Shown here: positions 26,763-34,954 of the stretch, piece after piece
How the letters are laid out: each line of letters begins with the position of its first letter
Numbering within the stretch: the first letter of the stretch is position 1
DNA from: Anaerolineales bacterium
GTDB lineage: Bacteria; Chloroflexota; Anaerolineae; Anaerolineales; Villigracilaceae
DNA: 64,000 bases
Assembly (NCBI GenBank): GCA_019187665.1
Contig: JABARH010000013.1
Coordinates: 1-64,000 of the forward strand
Direction of reading: 5' to 3'
Translations under genes and position numbers: made by a program
The notes under the pieces: model-generated
What the model saw: the letters and a program-made list of their open reading frames with translations, nothing else
What the model was told of the DNA's origin: nothing
Databases searched by the model: none

Positions 26763-27314
26763 AAGGAAACGGGACACTTTTCTCCCAACGAACGTGAGAG
26801 GGGTCAACGGGCTGTGTTGCGGATGCTTCGCGCGTGCGGAGACGGATGTCCGCTTTGGGAGGGGAGAGTCCACGCGGGAGGGAGGCTGGTCAATGGCGCG
26901 GGGATTTGGGTCAACGGGCTGTGTTACGGATGCTTCGCGCGTGCGGGAATGAATGTCCGCTTTGGGGAGGGAGAGAAGAAAGGATGAAAGCGGAAGGATG
27001 AAGATTGAATATCAGGTCTCGCCTCTGGCGGGATAATTTGAAACGAACTCCGAGCGCTTCACAGGCTCGGAGTTTTTTGATGAACGTCTTGATAAGATTT
27101 CGGCAGGATAAACTGTCAGCTCGACACAACGACGCGGGGCGACGGTCAACGCGGGGTGGTCAGCGGATGGCAAGCGGATAAGCGGATATGTGGTCCGCGA
27201 GTGGTCTCATGCTTCGGCGGGGGTTCGGCAGGCGCAACGCAAGGCTTTGGGGAGGGAGGCGCGAGACGCCATCCACAAAGAGACCGCGGGGATCGCCGGG
27301 CCGGTCATGCGGCC
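26763..27314. other. Gene-free region with a duplicated 68-bp segment
   Basis: No credible gene is present. The segment 26801-26868 recurs at 26908-26975 with about 90% identity (GGGTCAACGGGCTGTGTT start). A hairpin with a T-run follows at 27047-27078. The rest is G-rich low-complexity sequence that looks like degenerated coding or repeat material. Confidence 0.6.
27047..27078 (+). terminator. Intrinsic terminator hairpin
   Basis: ACTCCGAGC (27047-27055) pairs perfectly with GCTCGGAGT (27065-27073) around a 9-nt loop, ending in a T6 run. The nearest upstream gene is the PIN toxin 285 nt away, so it may be a relic of a lost gene. Confidence 0.75.
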
Positions 27315-29795
27315 CTACGGCGCCTCGTTCGTAAAATACGCCTGTCCCCCGATGGCGACGTACAACACATGATTCGGGCTGACGGTCATGGCCGTCAACG
27401 CGCCGGGCAGTGCGATCGAATCGCCCGCCGCGCCAAAAACGGATTGCAGTTCGAACATCCGCAAACCGATGCGAAAGACGCTGCGACCGTCGGCGTCGAG
27501 GATTAACATGGCGATGTCGGGCGGCGCGGCAAAGACCATCTGCGTAAAATGTGCCTCGGCAAAGGCGTTGCGCGTCCCATAGGCCGGGAAAGCATGCGAC
27601 AGCGGCAGTTCCGAATCGCAGCGCGTATCGGCTGGTCTTACGCGGTTGTATGTGCAGCGCGTCAACGTCCCATCGGCATGCAAAAGATATAATTCGTCGC
27701 CGCTGACGGCAAGATCAATGGCGTCCTTGATATCTGGCACCTGTAACCCAAAATACAACAGCGGCGCGTCGGAAAATACACTATCCTTGCCGCTGTAAAT
27801 CCATACGCCGTTGGCGGGTGCGTCGAGCGCGTAGAGTTTGTTTCCGTCCAGCGCCAGCGCGGTGACACGGCCCCAGTGAGTGGGCGGCGGAGGCAGGGCC
27901 AGGTCTTGCGCCACCTGACCGGGCGCGCAATACAGCAGGTTGCCCGCCGCGTCCACGCCCAGCGCCGTGCCGGTCAGCGAATTCAATTTCGGCAGCACAA
28001 GCACGTCCACCATCGGGCCGATGGTGTAATTGCCGCGCGGCCCCGGCGCGCAATCGAAGTTTGCGTCCAGCTCAAACCCGCGCCCGGTCAAGGCCGCGCG
28101 CAGAATCCGCCCCTGGCGCGCGTCCAGTAAGTACAGGTCCGACTCGCTGGCGGCCATGCGGCTCACCTCCGCGTCGAGCGGCGTTGTGAAGGCGGGCGCG
28201 AACGTCAGGCGTTTGACCCCCAGCAAGACATCGAGGCGGGCCTGCGCCTCCTGCCGCAGCGCGATCGTTTCGGTAGTGCGGTCGTGCTGCTCGGCCAGGT
28301 TCAACTGCACGATCACATTCTCCCAGGCCTCGCGCTGGCGCAACGGATCGGTCTCTCGTTCGGCTTGAGCGCGTAATGCCTGCGCCTGCGCCAGGTACGA
28401 ATCGTACGTGGCCGCGCGCCCAAAACGCGCATACATCACCATGCCCAGCGTGGCTATCAGCAGCGGAACCGCAATGGCGACCGTCACCCCCACCCCCCCC
28501 GCCAGCCCCGCCGACGAATTGGGATCGGCGCCGGGCAACAGGCGCGGCGCAAAACGTCCCAGCGCCGCGCCGAAACGGGCGGTCAGGGTGTGCCACGCGT
28601 CAATCAGGCGCACTGCAATGCGGGCGGCGCGGCGCGTCCCTGCGGAGGGAGGACGCGGCGCGGCGGCGTGGAGCGGCTCACGCGCGGCCGTTGCTTTTTT
28701 CACCGGAGGGGACGCGTCGGGCTCCAGCAATGTGATGCGTGGAATGGATGGCGGAAATTCGCGTTCGCGCAGCAGCGCGGCATCCGCCAGTTGATCCACA
28801 ATGGCTGCCTCGTCGTCGGAGGCGGACTGCGGCGGGATGGCGTAGGCAGAGGGTTGGTCTTGCGGCGCGCGTCCTACAAAATGTGCGGGGGTGGATTCCT
28901 GCGGTTCGAATTCAGGAGTGTCGGGCGCGGGAGATGTTGCATCAAGCAAGGGGGGGACTGTGGGCAGGTGTGGCAGGCGCGCCAGTTCGGGCGACTCGGA
29001 TGGGAGGCGGGACAAGTGCGCCAGCGCCTCTTCCGTCCTGCTGGACGCGGGAGGCGGTTGCTGTTCGGGTTCTGCTTTGGCCTGCGCGTCCGTGTCGGGT
29101 CCGGCTTGAGCGAGAGTCAATGCGCCGCGCCCCTCCATTACCTGGATCAATGCGGCGCTCATGTTATCCGGCGCGGCGGACATTAAACGCGCCAGGGTAT
29201 TCCCGATCGGCGTGAGGCCGCGGTCAAAGATGAGCGCGCCCTCCCACTCGCGCGGCAGGACGCGCATCGGACTGAATAAGACCCGGTCGCCGGGCTGCAG
29301 CACGGTTTGCGAAAAATATTGCCCGAAGTTCTGATTGAGGCCGATCTCTTGCCCGGAGAGCGAGGCATCATGAATGTGCTGCGCCTGCCCGCCGCGCGCG
29401 AGGTGCGCGTGTGCGGGGCCGCATTGCAATAACGTGAGTTGGTTTTCGCGCAGCGCGGCCAGAATGAGCGCGCCGGACGCGTATTGGCCGCGCCCGGTGG
29501 CGGCAAGGTTGCGTTCAAGCAGGCGGCGATTGACCGTCTCGGCCGCGAGACGCAGAGCGGAGGTGAGCGCGCCGGGCGTGTTGTAGAAGGCCAGCGCGCA
29601 ATCGTTGACGAGGGTTTCGGCCTCTTCACCGGGGGGCGTCGCGTTGCCGCCCAGCGCCAGCGCGACGATGAACGCATCGCGTTCGCGGCCGCGCGCCGGT
29701 TTACGCGGCGGATGAAACGCCATCAGGCCGGGCATGGCTGGTTGAGTCTGCCCGTGTTGGCGATAGAGTCCGTAGAGGATGAGATCAAGTGTCAC
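27315..29795 (-). CDS. PPM-phosphatase-like membrane protein with C-terminal repeat (propeller-like) domain
   Basis: This is an 826-residue three-part protein. Residues 1-225 resemble a PP2C/PPM phosphatase or SpoIIE-like fold (GALILAALRENQLTLLQCGP, QPGDRVLFSPMRVLP), but the usual metal-binding aspartate motifs are not evident, so it may be catalytically dead. Residues 230-430 are Pro/Ala/Glu-rich and probably disordered. One membrane helix follows at about 433-458 (VAIAVPLLIATLGMVMYA), then a charged helical stretch. About 270 residues of repeats follow (LALDGNKLYALDAP, LAVSGDELYLLHADG), suggesting a beta-propeller outside the cell. A role in envelope sensing is inference. A small inverted-repeat element sits just upstream of the start. 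Confidence 0.65.
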   Translation of the reverse strand: MTLDLILYGLYRQHGQTQPAMPGLMAFHPPRKPARGRERDAFIVALALGGNATPPGEEAETLVNDCALAFYNTPGALTSALRLAAETVNRRLLERNLAATGRGQYASGALILAALRENQLTLLQCGPAHAHLARGGQAQHIHDASLSGQEIGLNQNFGQYFSQTVLQPGDRVLFSPMRVLPREWEGALIFDRGLTPIGNTLARLMSAAPDNMSAALIQVMEGRGALTLAQAGPDTDAQAKAEPEQQPPPASSRTEEALAHLSRLPSESPELARLPHLPTVPPLLDATSPAPDTPEFEPQESTPAHFVGRAPQDQPSAYAIPPQSASDDEAAIVDQLADAALLREREFPPSIPRITLLEPDASPPVKKATAAREPLHAAAPRPPSAGTRRAARIAVRLIDAWHTLTARFGAALGRFAPRLLPGADPNSSAGLAGGVGVTVAIAVPLLIATLGMVMYARFGRAATYDSYLAQAQALRAQAERETDPLRQREAWENVIVQLNLAEQHDRTTETIALRQEAQARLDVLLGVKRLTFAPAFTTPLDAEVSRMAASESDLYLLDARQGRILRAALTGRGFELDANFDCAPGPRGNYTIGPMVDVLVLPKLNSLTGTALGVDAAGNLLYCAPGQVAQDLALPPPPTHWGRVTALALDGNKLYALDAPANGVWIYSGKDSVFSDAPLLYFGLQVPDIKDAIDLAVSGDELYLLHADGTLTRCTYNRVRPADTRCDSELPLSHAFPAYGTRNAFAEAHFTQMVFAAPPDIAMLILDADGRSVFRIGLRMFELQSVFGAAGDSIALPGALTAMTVSPNHVLYVAIGGQAYFTNEAP

Positions 29796-29870
29796 AGTGG
29801 CGTAGGAACGAGACGAGGGTTTTCGTCATTATACTGGCAAAACCTGCCCGCCTGCGTTCTTTGAGCGTCG

Positions 29871-30160
29871 GTGGAGGATTTCTCTACCGTACATGAGAAG
29901 ATTTTTACCGCAAAGCACGCTAAGGTCGCCAAGTTAAAAAGGTTTTCGGTTCTCCCGTTTTTAACGGGAAAAACCTTTGAAACACGAAGGAACACAAAGT
30001 CAACGAAGGAAAAGCCCTTACGGCTAAACGTCTTTCCCCCTTTGAGAGCCTTTGTGTACTTTGTGTTGAGACTCTTTCCCGTTTATTACGGAAGAGCCAG
30101 GTTTTCTTTGCGTTCTTTGCGGGCTTAGCGGTGCAAATGTACGGTAGAGAGTGGAGGATT
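29871..30160. mobile_element. MITE-like element, 270 bp, 14-bp TIRs, 10-bp target-site duplication
   Basis: The ends TCTCTACCGTACAT (29881-29894) and ATGTACGGTAGAGA (30137-30150) are perfect inverted repeats. The 10-bp GTGGAGGATT flanks both sides (29871-29880 and 30151-30160), a textbook target-site duplication. The interior contains no gene. It contains the 151-bp repeat found again at 44968-45118 and subterminal complementary words around ACCGCAAAGCACGCTAAG. A second element with the same ends is at 54273-54402. No transposase with such ends is in the window. Confidence 0.88.
29948..30098 (+). repeat. 151-bp dispersed repeat, copy 1
   Basis: It begins GGTTCTCCCGTTTTTAACGG and ends TATTACGGAAGAGCC. 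The copy at 44968-45118 is in the opposite orientation and differs at only a few positions. The sequence is rich in CCCGTTTTTAACGGG-type palindromes. Confidence 0.93.
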
Positions 30161-30213
30161 TAAAACAGGATGAAGCGATGTTCCGAACTATATTTCATGC
30201 TTTGATGCCGATG

Positions 30214-31722
30214 TTAATCGCCGACCGCAGATCGTTTCTTCTCCAACAATTCCCGAATCTTCGCATGCTTCTCGCGCGTGAGCGGATAGAACCAGGCGCT
30301 GAGGATCGCGCCCGAAAGGATGACCGCGCTGATCGGAGAGACCATCAGCCGAATCATCGTGAGCGTGGACTCGGATTGCGTGAACTGGAGCGTATCGTCC
30401 GACGGGGGAACGTAACCCGCCCAGCCGAGCAATTGCAATGTGATGAAGACGGTCAACGCGCTGGCCAGTTTGCGAATAAAGGCGCGCGCGCCGTAGTAGA
30501 TTCCCTCCTGGCGGCGGTTCGTTTTTAATTCATCCCATTCAATAATGTCGGGGAACATTGAATCGGGCAACACGTATGCCGAGGAAAGCCCAATGCCAAG
30601 CAGGACGCTGAATGCGAGCATCTTCGTCACTTCGCCGGGCTGGACGGTGAGGATCAACACCTGATTGATCACCCAGAAGATCATGCCGGTCAGATAGGCG
30701 CGGCGTTTGTTGGTGCGCTTCGAGAGCCACATCCAAAACGGGACGAAGCAAACGGTGGTCAACATAAGCGTGCCGAGGATGGCGGACTCGAGCGCGAGGT
30801 GGAATCCGAAAATATTCACGCCGGCCAGCGGATCGCCCTGCGCGATCCAGTAGAGGGAAAAATATGGGAAGGTCACCGCCACCATGTCCACCGCCGACCA
30901 GTTCATGGTGTGGACGCCCGCCAGAAACCGAAAGGGTCTGTTTGCCCAGGCTGTGCGGAGCATCTCGCGCAGTGAAATCGGTTTCGGCTCTTCGACGATG
31001 GTTCGTTCTTTAAAGACAAATGGCATGATGAGATATGGCGGAATCGCCAGCCCGCCAAAGACCGCGCCGACCAAAAGGAATCCCTGTTGTTGACTCGCGC
31101 CCGCCGCCATCACGCCATCCACGATCATCGGCGCAAAGATGACGACTGCCAGCGAGGAGGTCAATTGAAAGAAGGTGCGGAAACTGGTCAGCGTGGTGCG
31201 CTCGTCGTAATCGGGAGTCAGTTCCGGGGTCAGCGAAAGGAACGGGATGGAGATCAGTGTGCTGAGCGTGTCGGCGATTGCAAATGCCAGCGTGATGTGG
31301 ATCGCCAGCGCGGCTTGACTCCTCCAGGGCGGCGCCCACCATAGCAGGACGAACGACAAGCCAAAAGGAATCCCGAACCACAAGAGGAACGGGAGTCTGC
31401 GTCCGCGCTTTGTGCGCACCCGGTCGCTGATCATCCCCACAATGGGATCGTTGATCGCGTCCCAGACGATTCCGAACAACGCCGCGAACGATCCGATGCG
31501 CGCGTCGAGTCCGACCACGTCCGTCAAATAGATGGCGTAGAAGACCGAGCGCAACATGCCGGTGGAGGAGAGTCCCCAATCCCCGGAGCCGTAGAGCAGT
31601 TTGTGGAGGAAGGTCAGCGTTTGGCTGTTGGCTGGTGGCTGTTGGCTGTTGGCTGTTAGCGATTGGCTGTTGGCTGGTGGCTGTTGGCTGTTGGCGGTTG
31701 GCGATTGGTTATTGATTGACAT
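30214..31722 (-). CDS. GPH-family sugar:cation symporter (MFS), repeat-extended N-terminus
   Basis: This is a 502-residue, 12-helix glycoside-pentoside-hexuronide transporter. It has the family segments YGSGDWGLSS, FYAIYLTDVVGLD, IVWDAINDPIVGMISDR (the conserved loop) and LTPELTPDYDERTTLTSFR. The first ~37 residues are a Gln/Asn/Ser/Pro repeat (ANSQQPPANSQ) encoded by a heptamer tract; homologous transporters begin directly at the KLLYGSGDWG part. The natural start may have been lost or moved into the tract. The substrate is unknown. A broken four-helix-bundle gene ends 1 nt upstream. Confidence 0.9.
   Translation of the reverse strand: MSINNQSPTANSQQPPANSQSLTANSQQPPANSQTLTFLHKLLYGSGDWGLSSTGMLRSVFYAIYLTDVVGLDARIGSFAALFGIVWDAINDPIVGMISDRVRTKRGRRLPFLLWFGIPFGLSFVLLWWAPPWRSQAALAIHITLAFAIADTLSTLISIPFLSLTPELTPDYDERTTLTSFRTFFQLTSSLAVVIFAPMIVDGVMAAGASQQQGFLLVGAVFGGLAIPPYLIMPFVFKERTIVEEPKPISLREMLRTAWANRPFRFLAGVHTMNWSAVDMVAVTFPYFSLYWIAQGDPLAGVNIFGFHLALESAILGTLMLTTVCFVPFWMWLSKRTNKRRAYLTGMIFWVINQVLILTVQPGEVTKMLAFSVLLGIGLSSAYVLPDSMFPDIIEWDELKTNRRQEGIYYGARAFIRKLASALTVFITLQLLGWAGYVPPSDDTLQFTQSESTLTMIRLMVSPISAVILSGAILSAWFYPLTREKHAKIRELLEKKRSAVGD
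31617..31720. repeat. Heptamer tract TTGGCTG inside the 5' end of a transporter gene
   Basis: About 14 units of TTGGCTG, GTGGCTG, TTAGCGA and TTGGCGG follow one another. On the minus strand they encode the first residues of the GPH transporter as a 7-residue periodic Ala-Asn-Ser-Gln-Gln/Pro peptide. Confidence 0.95.
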
Positions 31723-32085
31723 TTACCGTTTTCGTCTCAAAGTCTGTAATAAGGCGTTCAACATTTTTCGAACTTGCACCAATGAAGTGTGGAGATTGGA
31801 GTAGTCTCCGTCTGGTAGATAATTTAAATCATGGGCGAGCAGAAGCAGGTATTCGAGCTCGCTGGACGATCATCCCATTGCGATTTGAACATAGCGGGCA
31901 AAGTCTGCGTCTGTTGCTTTTCCACAACCTTCGGCAACATTTGCCGGAATGGAAACCGCCGCGCGTTGAATCTGCGAAGTCAGTCCGAACATTTCCTGTT
32001 TTGGAAAAGGCTTTGTCGCCTTGTAAATTCCCAGGGCTAACGTATGGGAGTTCTTCCAAACATGGAGATTATGAAAGTCCTGCAC
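31723..32085 (-). pseudogene. Four-helix-bundle (23S-IVS type) protein gene with an in-frame TGA
   Basis: From a GTG at 32085, preceded by GGAGG, the frame reads VQDFHNLHVWKNSHTLALGI and later IPANVAEGCGKATDADFARY, a clear TIGR02436-type four-helix bundle. After QIAMG comes TGA (31872-31870). The same frame continues with SSSELEYLLLLAHDLNYLPD, the expected C-terminal half, to a TAA at 31723. The TGA looks like one inserted codon, since homologues have QIAMGSASELEY. It is either a recent pseudogene, a sequencing error or read-through. Function of the family is unknown. Confidence 0.75.
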
Positions 32086-32137
32086 ATTAGCCTCCGTGAT
32101 TGAATGAAATGGATCCTCGTCTAAACCGACGAACCAA

Positions 32138-32205
32138 AGCCAATAGCCAATAGCCAATAGCCAATAGCCAACAGCCAATAGCCAATAGCCAATAGCCAAT
32201 AGCCT
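32138..32205. repeat. Heptamer tract GCCAATA between two transporter genes
   Basis: About nine units of GCCAATA, one being GCCAACA, end right at the stop of the second GPH transporter. It is a relative of the TTGGCTG tract at 31617-31720 in complementary orientation. Confidence 0.93.
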
Positions 32206-33634
32206 ACTCCAACACCCTCGCCTTCCTCTGCTCCAACAACTTCCTCACTCTTGCATGACGTTCACGCGTCAACGGATAAAACCATGCCATTGCAACCGCG
32301 CTAAAAAGCAGGACCGCGCCAAACGGTCCGATCAGAACGCGGATGGCGGTGAGGGTCACGCCGGATTGCTGGAAAGCCGCCGCGCCCTCGGGCGGACTCT
32401 GATACCCAAACCAGCCCAGGACCTGCAAGCCGATGAAGATCGCCAGCGCGCCGGTCAACTTGCGGATGAAATTTTTCACGCCGTAATAAATCCCCTCCGA
32501 GCGGCGGCGCGTGCGCAACTCGTCCCATTCGATCACGTCGGGGAACATCGCGTCGGGCAGAATGTGCGCCGAAGAAACGCTGATGCCCGCCAGGAAACTC
32601 ATGAACAGAATCATGTTCACATTGCCGGGCTGAATCGAAAAGATGACCAACTGCACGACCGCCCAGAAGATCATCCCAAGCATGTACGCGATCTGTTTGC
32701 TGAACCGATTCGAAATGAAGACCCAGACCGGCAGGACCAGCACCGAGGTGATCAGCAGGACCGCAAAGACCGCCGACTCGATCGGCAGGCTGACGCCAAA
32801 CACCGCGGCTTGCGCCAGCAAATTTCCGCTGGAGATCCAATACAACAAATAAAATGGAAGCACGAGCGCCACCAGATCAAAGGTGATCCAGTTCAGCATG
32901 TAGACCAGGGTCGCAAAACGGAACGGGATGTTTGCCCATGCCGTGCGGACGGTCTCGATGAACGAGACCTGATTTTCCTGTTCGGGGGTCAACTCGTGTT
33001 CGCGCACAACAAAGAAAATCAAGAGGAAGGGAATCGCCGCCATGCCGCCAAAGATCGCCGCCGTGACGAGATAGCCCTGCTGTTGAGTCCCGCCGCCCGC
33101 CACCACCGCATCCACGATCATCGGCGCGCCGACCGCCGTGGCAAGCGAAATGGCGAGGTTGAAGAACATGCGGAAGCCGGTCAGCGAGGTGCGCTCATCG
33201 TAATCGGGAGTCAGTTCCGGGGTCAGCGCGGAGAACGGCACCGCCACAAGAGTCTCCAGTGTGTCGGCGATCATAAACGCCAGCGTCACGAAGATCATCT
33301 TCGCCAGCTGCCCCTCGAACGGCGGCGCCCACCACAGCAACAGGAATCCCGCGCCGTAGGGAATCGCAAACCACAACAAAAATGGGCGGCGGCGTCCCCA
33401 GCGCGTGCGCACGCGGTCGCTCAACATGCCCACCAGCGGATCGTTGATCGCGTCCCAGACGATTCCGATCAGCGCCGCCACCGAAGCCAGCCGCGCATCC
33501 AACCCAACCACATCCGTTAAAAAAATCGCGTAGAAGATCTGGCGCAATGTTCCAAATCCGGCTGTGCCCCAGTCGCCCGTCCCATATACCAGTTTCGTCC
33601 AGAAAGATAAACGTCCCATTTTGACAGTGGTCAT
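32204..33634 (-). CDS. GPH-family sugar:cation symporter (MFS)
   Basis: This 476-residue, 12-helix transporter is paralogous to the one at 30214-31722 and shares YGTGDWGTAGFGTLRQIFYA, WDAINDPLVGMLSDRVRTRW and LTPELTPDYDERTSLTGF. The ATG at 33634 (MTTVKMGRLSFW) is chosen because it matches family N-termini; the frame upstream to 33784 overlaps the divergent YprB-like gene. It likely imports sugars or glycosides with a cation. The paralogous pair suggests a local duplication, later interrupted by the four-helix-bundle gene and repeats. Confidence 0.9.
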   Translation of the reverse strand: MTTVKMGRLSFWTKLVYGTGDWGTAGFGTLRQIFYAIFLTDVVGLDARLASVAALIGIVWDAINDPLVGMLSDRVRTRWGRRRPFLLWFAIPYGAGFLLLWWAPPFEGQLAKMIFVTLAFMIADTLETLVAVPFSALTPELTPDYDERTSLTGFRMFFNLAISLATAVGAPMIVDAVVAGGGTQQQGYLVTAAIFGGMAAIPFLLIFFVVREHELTPEQENQVSFIETVRTAWANIPFRFATLVYMLNWITFDLVALVLPFYLLYWISSGNLLAQAAVFGVSLPIESAVFAVLLITSVLVLPVWVFISNRFSKQIAYMLGMIFWAVVQLVIFSIQPGNVNMILFMSFLAGISVSSAHILPDAMFPDVIEWDELRTRRRSEGIYYGVKNFIRKLTGALAIFIGLQVLGWFGYQSPPEGAAAFQQSGVTLTAIRVLIGPFGAVLLFSAVAMAWFYPLTRERHARVRKLLEQRKARVLE

Positions 33635-33706
33635 GGATTCTCCTTTGGCTGTCTGGCTTGAGCAAGTATACCTGTATAACACAGGCGGAAATGCGAAGGT
33701 TTCATG

Positions 33707-33712
33707 TACAAT
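33707..33712 (+). promoter_or_regulatory. -10 element suggesting a leaderless start for the YprB-like gene
   Basis: TACAAT ends 6 nt before the GTG at 33719, so transcription would begin at or within the start codon. No Shine-Dalgarno site is visible. The -35 region is weak. Confidence 0.45.
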
Positions 33713-33718
33713 TGAATC

Positions 33719-34954
33719 GTGGACTCTTCCAAATCGCTCGCCGACAAACTGAAAGCGCTGGGAGTCAAAGTGGGGACCGCGCATCTGACTCCGCCCAAGC
33801 CTGCCTCAACCATCCCAATTGACCGCATCCTGCCCGGCCGCTTCCGCGTCACGCCCCGAGGCGATGCCTTCATCGCGGAGCAATCCTTCGGGACGGAGTA
33901 CCGTCACGGCAACCAGCCATTAACCATTAACCATCCTCTGAAAACGATAGCAACCTGGGCGCGCGAGCCTCTTCTATCCTCCCTGCCGCTTTCCTCCTTC
34001 GCGTTTCTAGACACCGAAACTTCCGGCATGGCAGGCGGAACAGGGACGTATGCCTTCATGGTCGGCGTGGGACGTTTCAACGGCGGCACGTTTGAACTGG
34101 CGCAATTCTTCTTGCGCGATCCCGCCGAAGAACCCGCCATGCTCGAGGCGCTGATCGAATTCCTCGCGCCGTGTAAAGCGCTGGTCACGTTCAATGGCAA
34201 GGCGTTTGATGCGCCGTTATTGGTGACACGTTACAAACTGCATGAAATCCCCAGCCCCCTGAAAGATCTTTCGCACCTTGACCTGCTTCCTCTCGCGCGG
34301 CGGCTCTGGCGCGACCGTCTGCCCTCGCGCGCCTTGAAATATCTCGAAGAGAATATCCTCGGCTTGCCGCGCACAACCGAAGAAGTGCCGGGCTATGAAA
34401 TTCCCTGGCTGTATTTCGATTACCTCCGCACCGGCGACGCGACTCCGCTGAAAGGCGTCTTCTATCACAACGCCATGGACGTAGTGGCGATGGCGGCATT
34501 GCTCAGTCATATCGCCTCCATCCTCCATGATCCCTTCAACGGGAATGTACAGCACGGGCTGGACTTCATCGCGCTGGGCAAACTCTTTGAAGACCTCGGC
34601 GATTGGGATTCTGCCGCGCGTCTCTTCGAACGCGGACTCGAAATGGAATTAAGCGAAGCCGATTTTGCCTCCGCCGTGCAAAGACTCGCCCGCCTGCAAA
34701 AGCGGCGCGGCGACCTGGACGAGGCGCTGCGTCTGTGGGAAGAGGCGGCCAAGCGCGGTCACATTTACGCGCATGTGGAAATGGCGAAACACTGCGAACA
34801 CCGCCTGCGCGATTACACGTCCGCGCTGGCATGGAGCGAGTCTGCGCTGAAACTGGTGAAGAACTCCGACCTGCCGAAGTACGCGCAAAAACACTGGCAG
34901 GAGGAATTGTTTCGCCGCCGCGAGCGCTTAAGACAAAAAAGGAGAAACATATGA
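33719..34954 (+). CDS. YprB-like RNase H-fold exonuclease with C-terminal TPR region
   Basis: This 411-residue protein starts with GTG. Residues about 95-270 form a DEDD-type exonuclease fold: the Asp/Glu pair in FAFLDTETSGMAGG, a segment around ALVTFNGKAFDAPLL, and an Asp in FYHNAMDVVAM. Residues 275-400 are helical and TPR-like. YprB-domain proteins are predicted 3'-5' nucleases for single-stranded nucleic acid; the substrate is not established. A small NQPLTINHP stretch near residue 65 is encoded by CCATTAA-type heptamers. It overlaps the following lipoprotein gene by 4 nt. Confidence 0.85.
   Translation: MDSSKSLADKLKALGVKVGTAHLTPPKPASTIPIDRILPGRFRVTPRGDAFIAEQSFGTEYRHGNQPLTINHPLKTIATWAREPLLSSLPLSSFAFLDTETSGMAGGTGTYAFMVGVGRFNGGTFELAQFFLRDPAEEPAMLEALIEFLAPCKALVTFNGKAFDAPLLVTRYKLHEIPSPLKDLSHLDLLPLARRLWRDRLPSRALKYLEENILGLPRTTEEVPGYEIPWLYFDYLRTGDATPLKGVFYHNAMDVVAMAALLSHIASILHDPFNGNVQHGLDFIALGKLFEDLGDWDSAARLFERGLEMELSEADFASAVQRLARLQKRRGDLDEALRLWEEAAKRGHIYAHVEMAKHCEHRLRDYTSALAWSESALKLVKNSDLPKYAQKHWQEELFRRRERLRQKRRNI

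Noticed and set aside
27156-27506. Plus-strand frame of 116 codons around the end of the PPM-like gene
   Set aside because: It overlaps a real minus-strand gene and consists of basic, composition-driven residues.
32255-33520. 421-residue frame opposite the second sugar transporter
   Set aside because: It is an Arg/Gln/Asp-rich shadow of a multi-helix membrane protein, with no domain.
34603-34950. Extension of the lipoprotein frame upstream of 34951
   Set aside because: It lies inside the nuclease gene in another frame; the signal peptide and ribosome site define the start at 34951.
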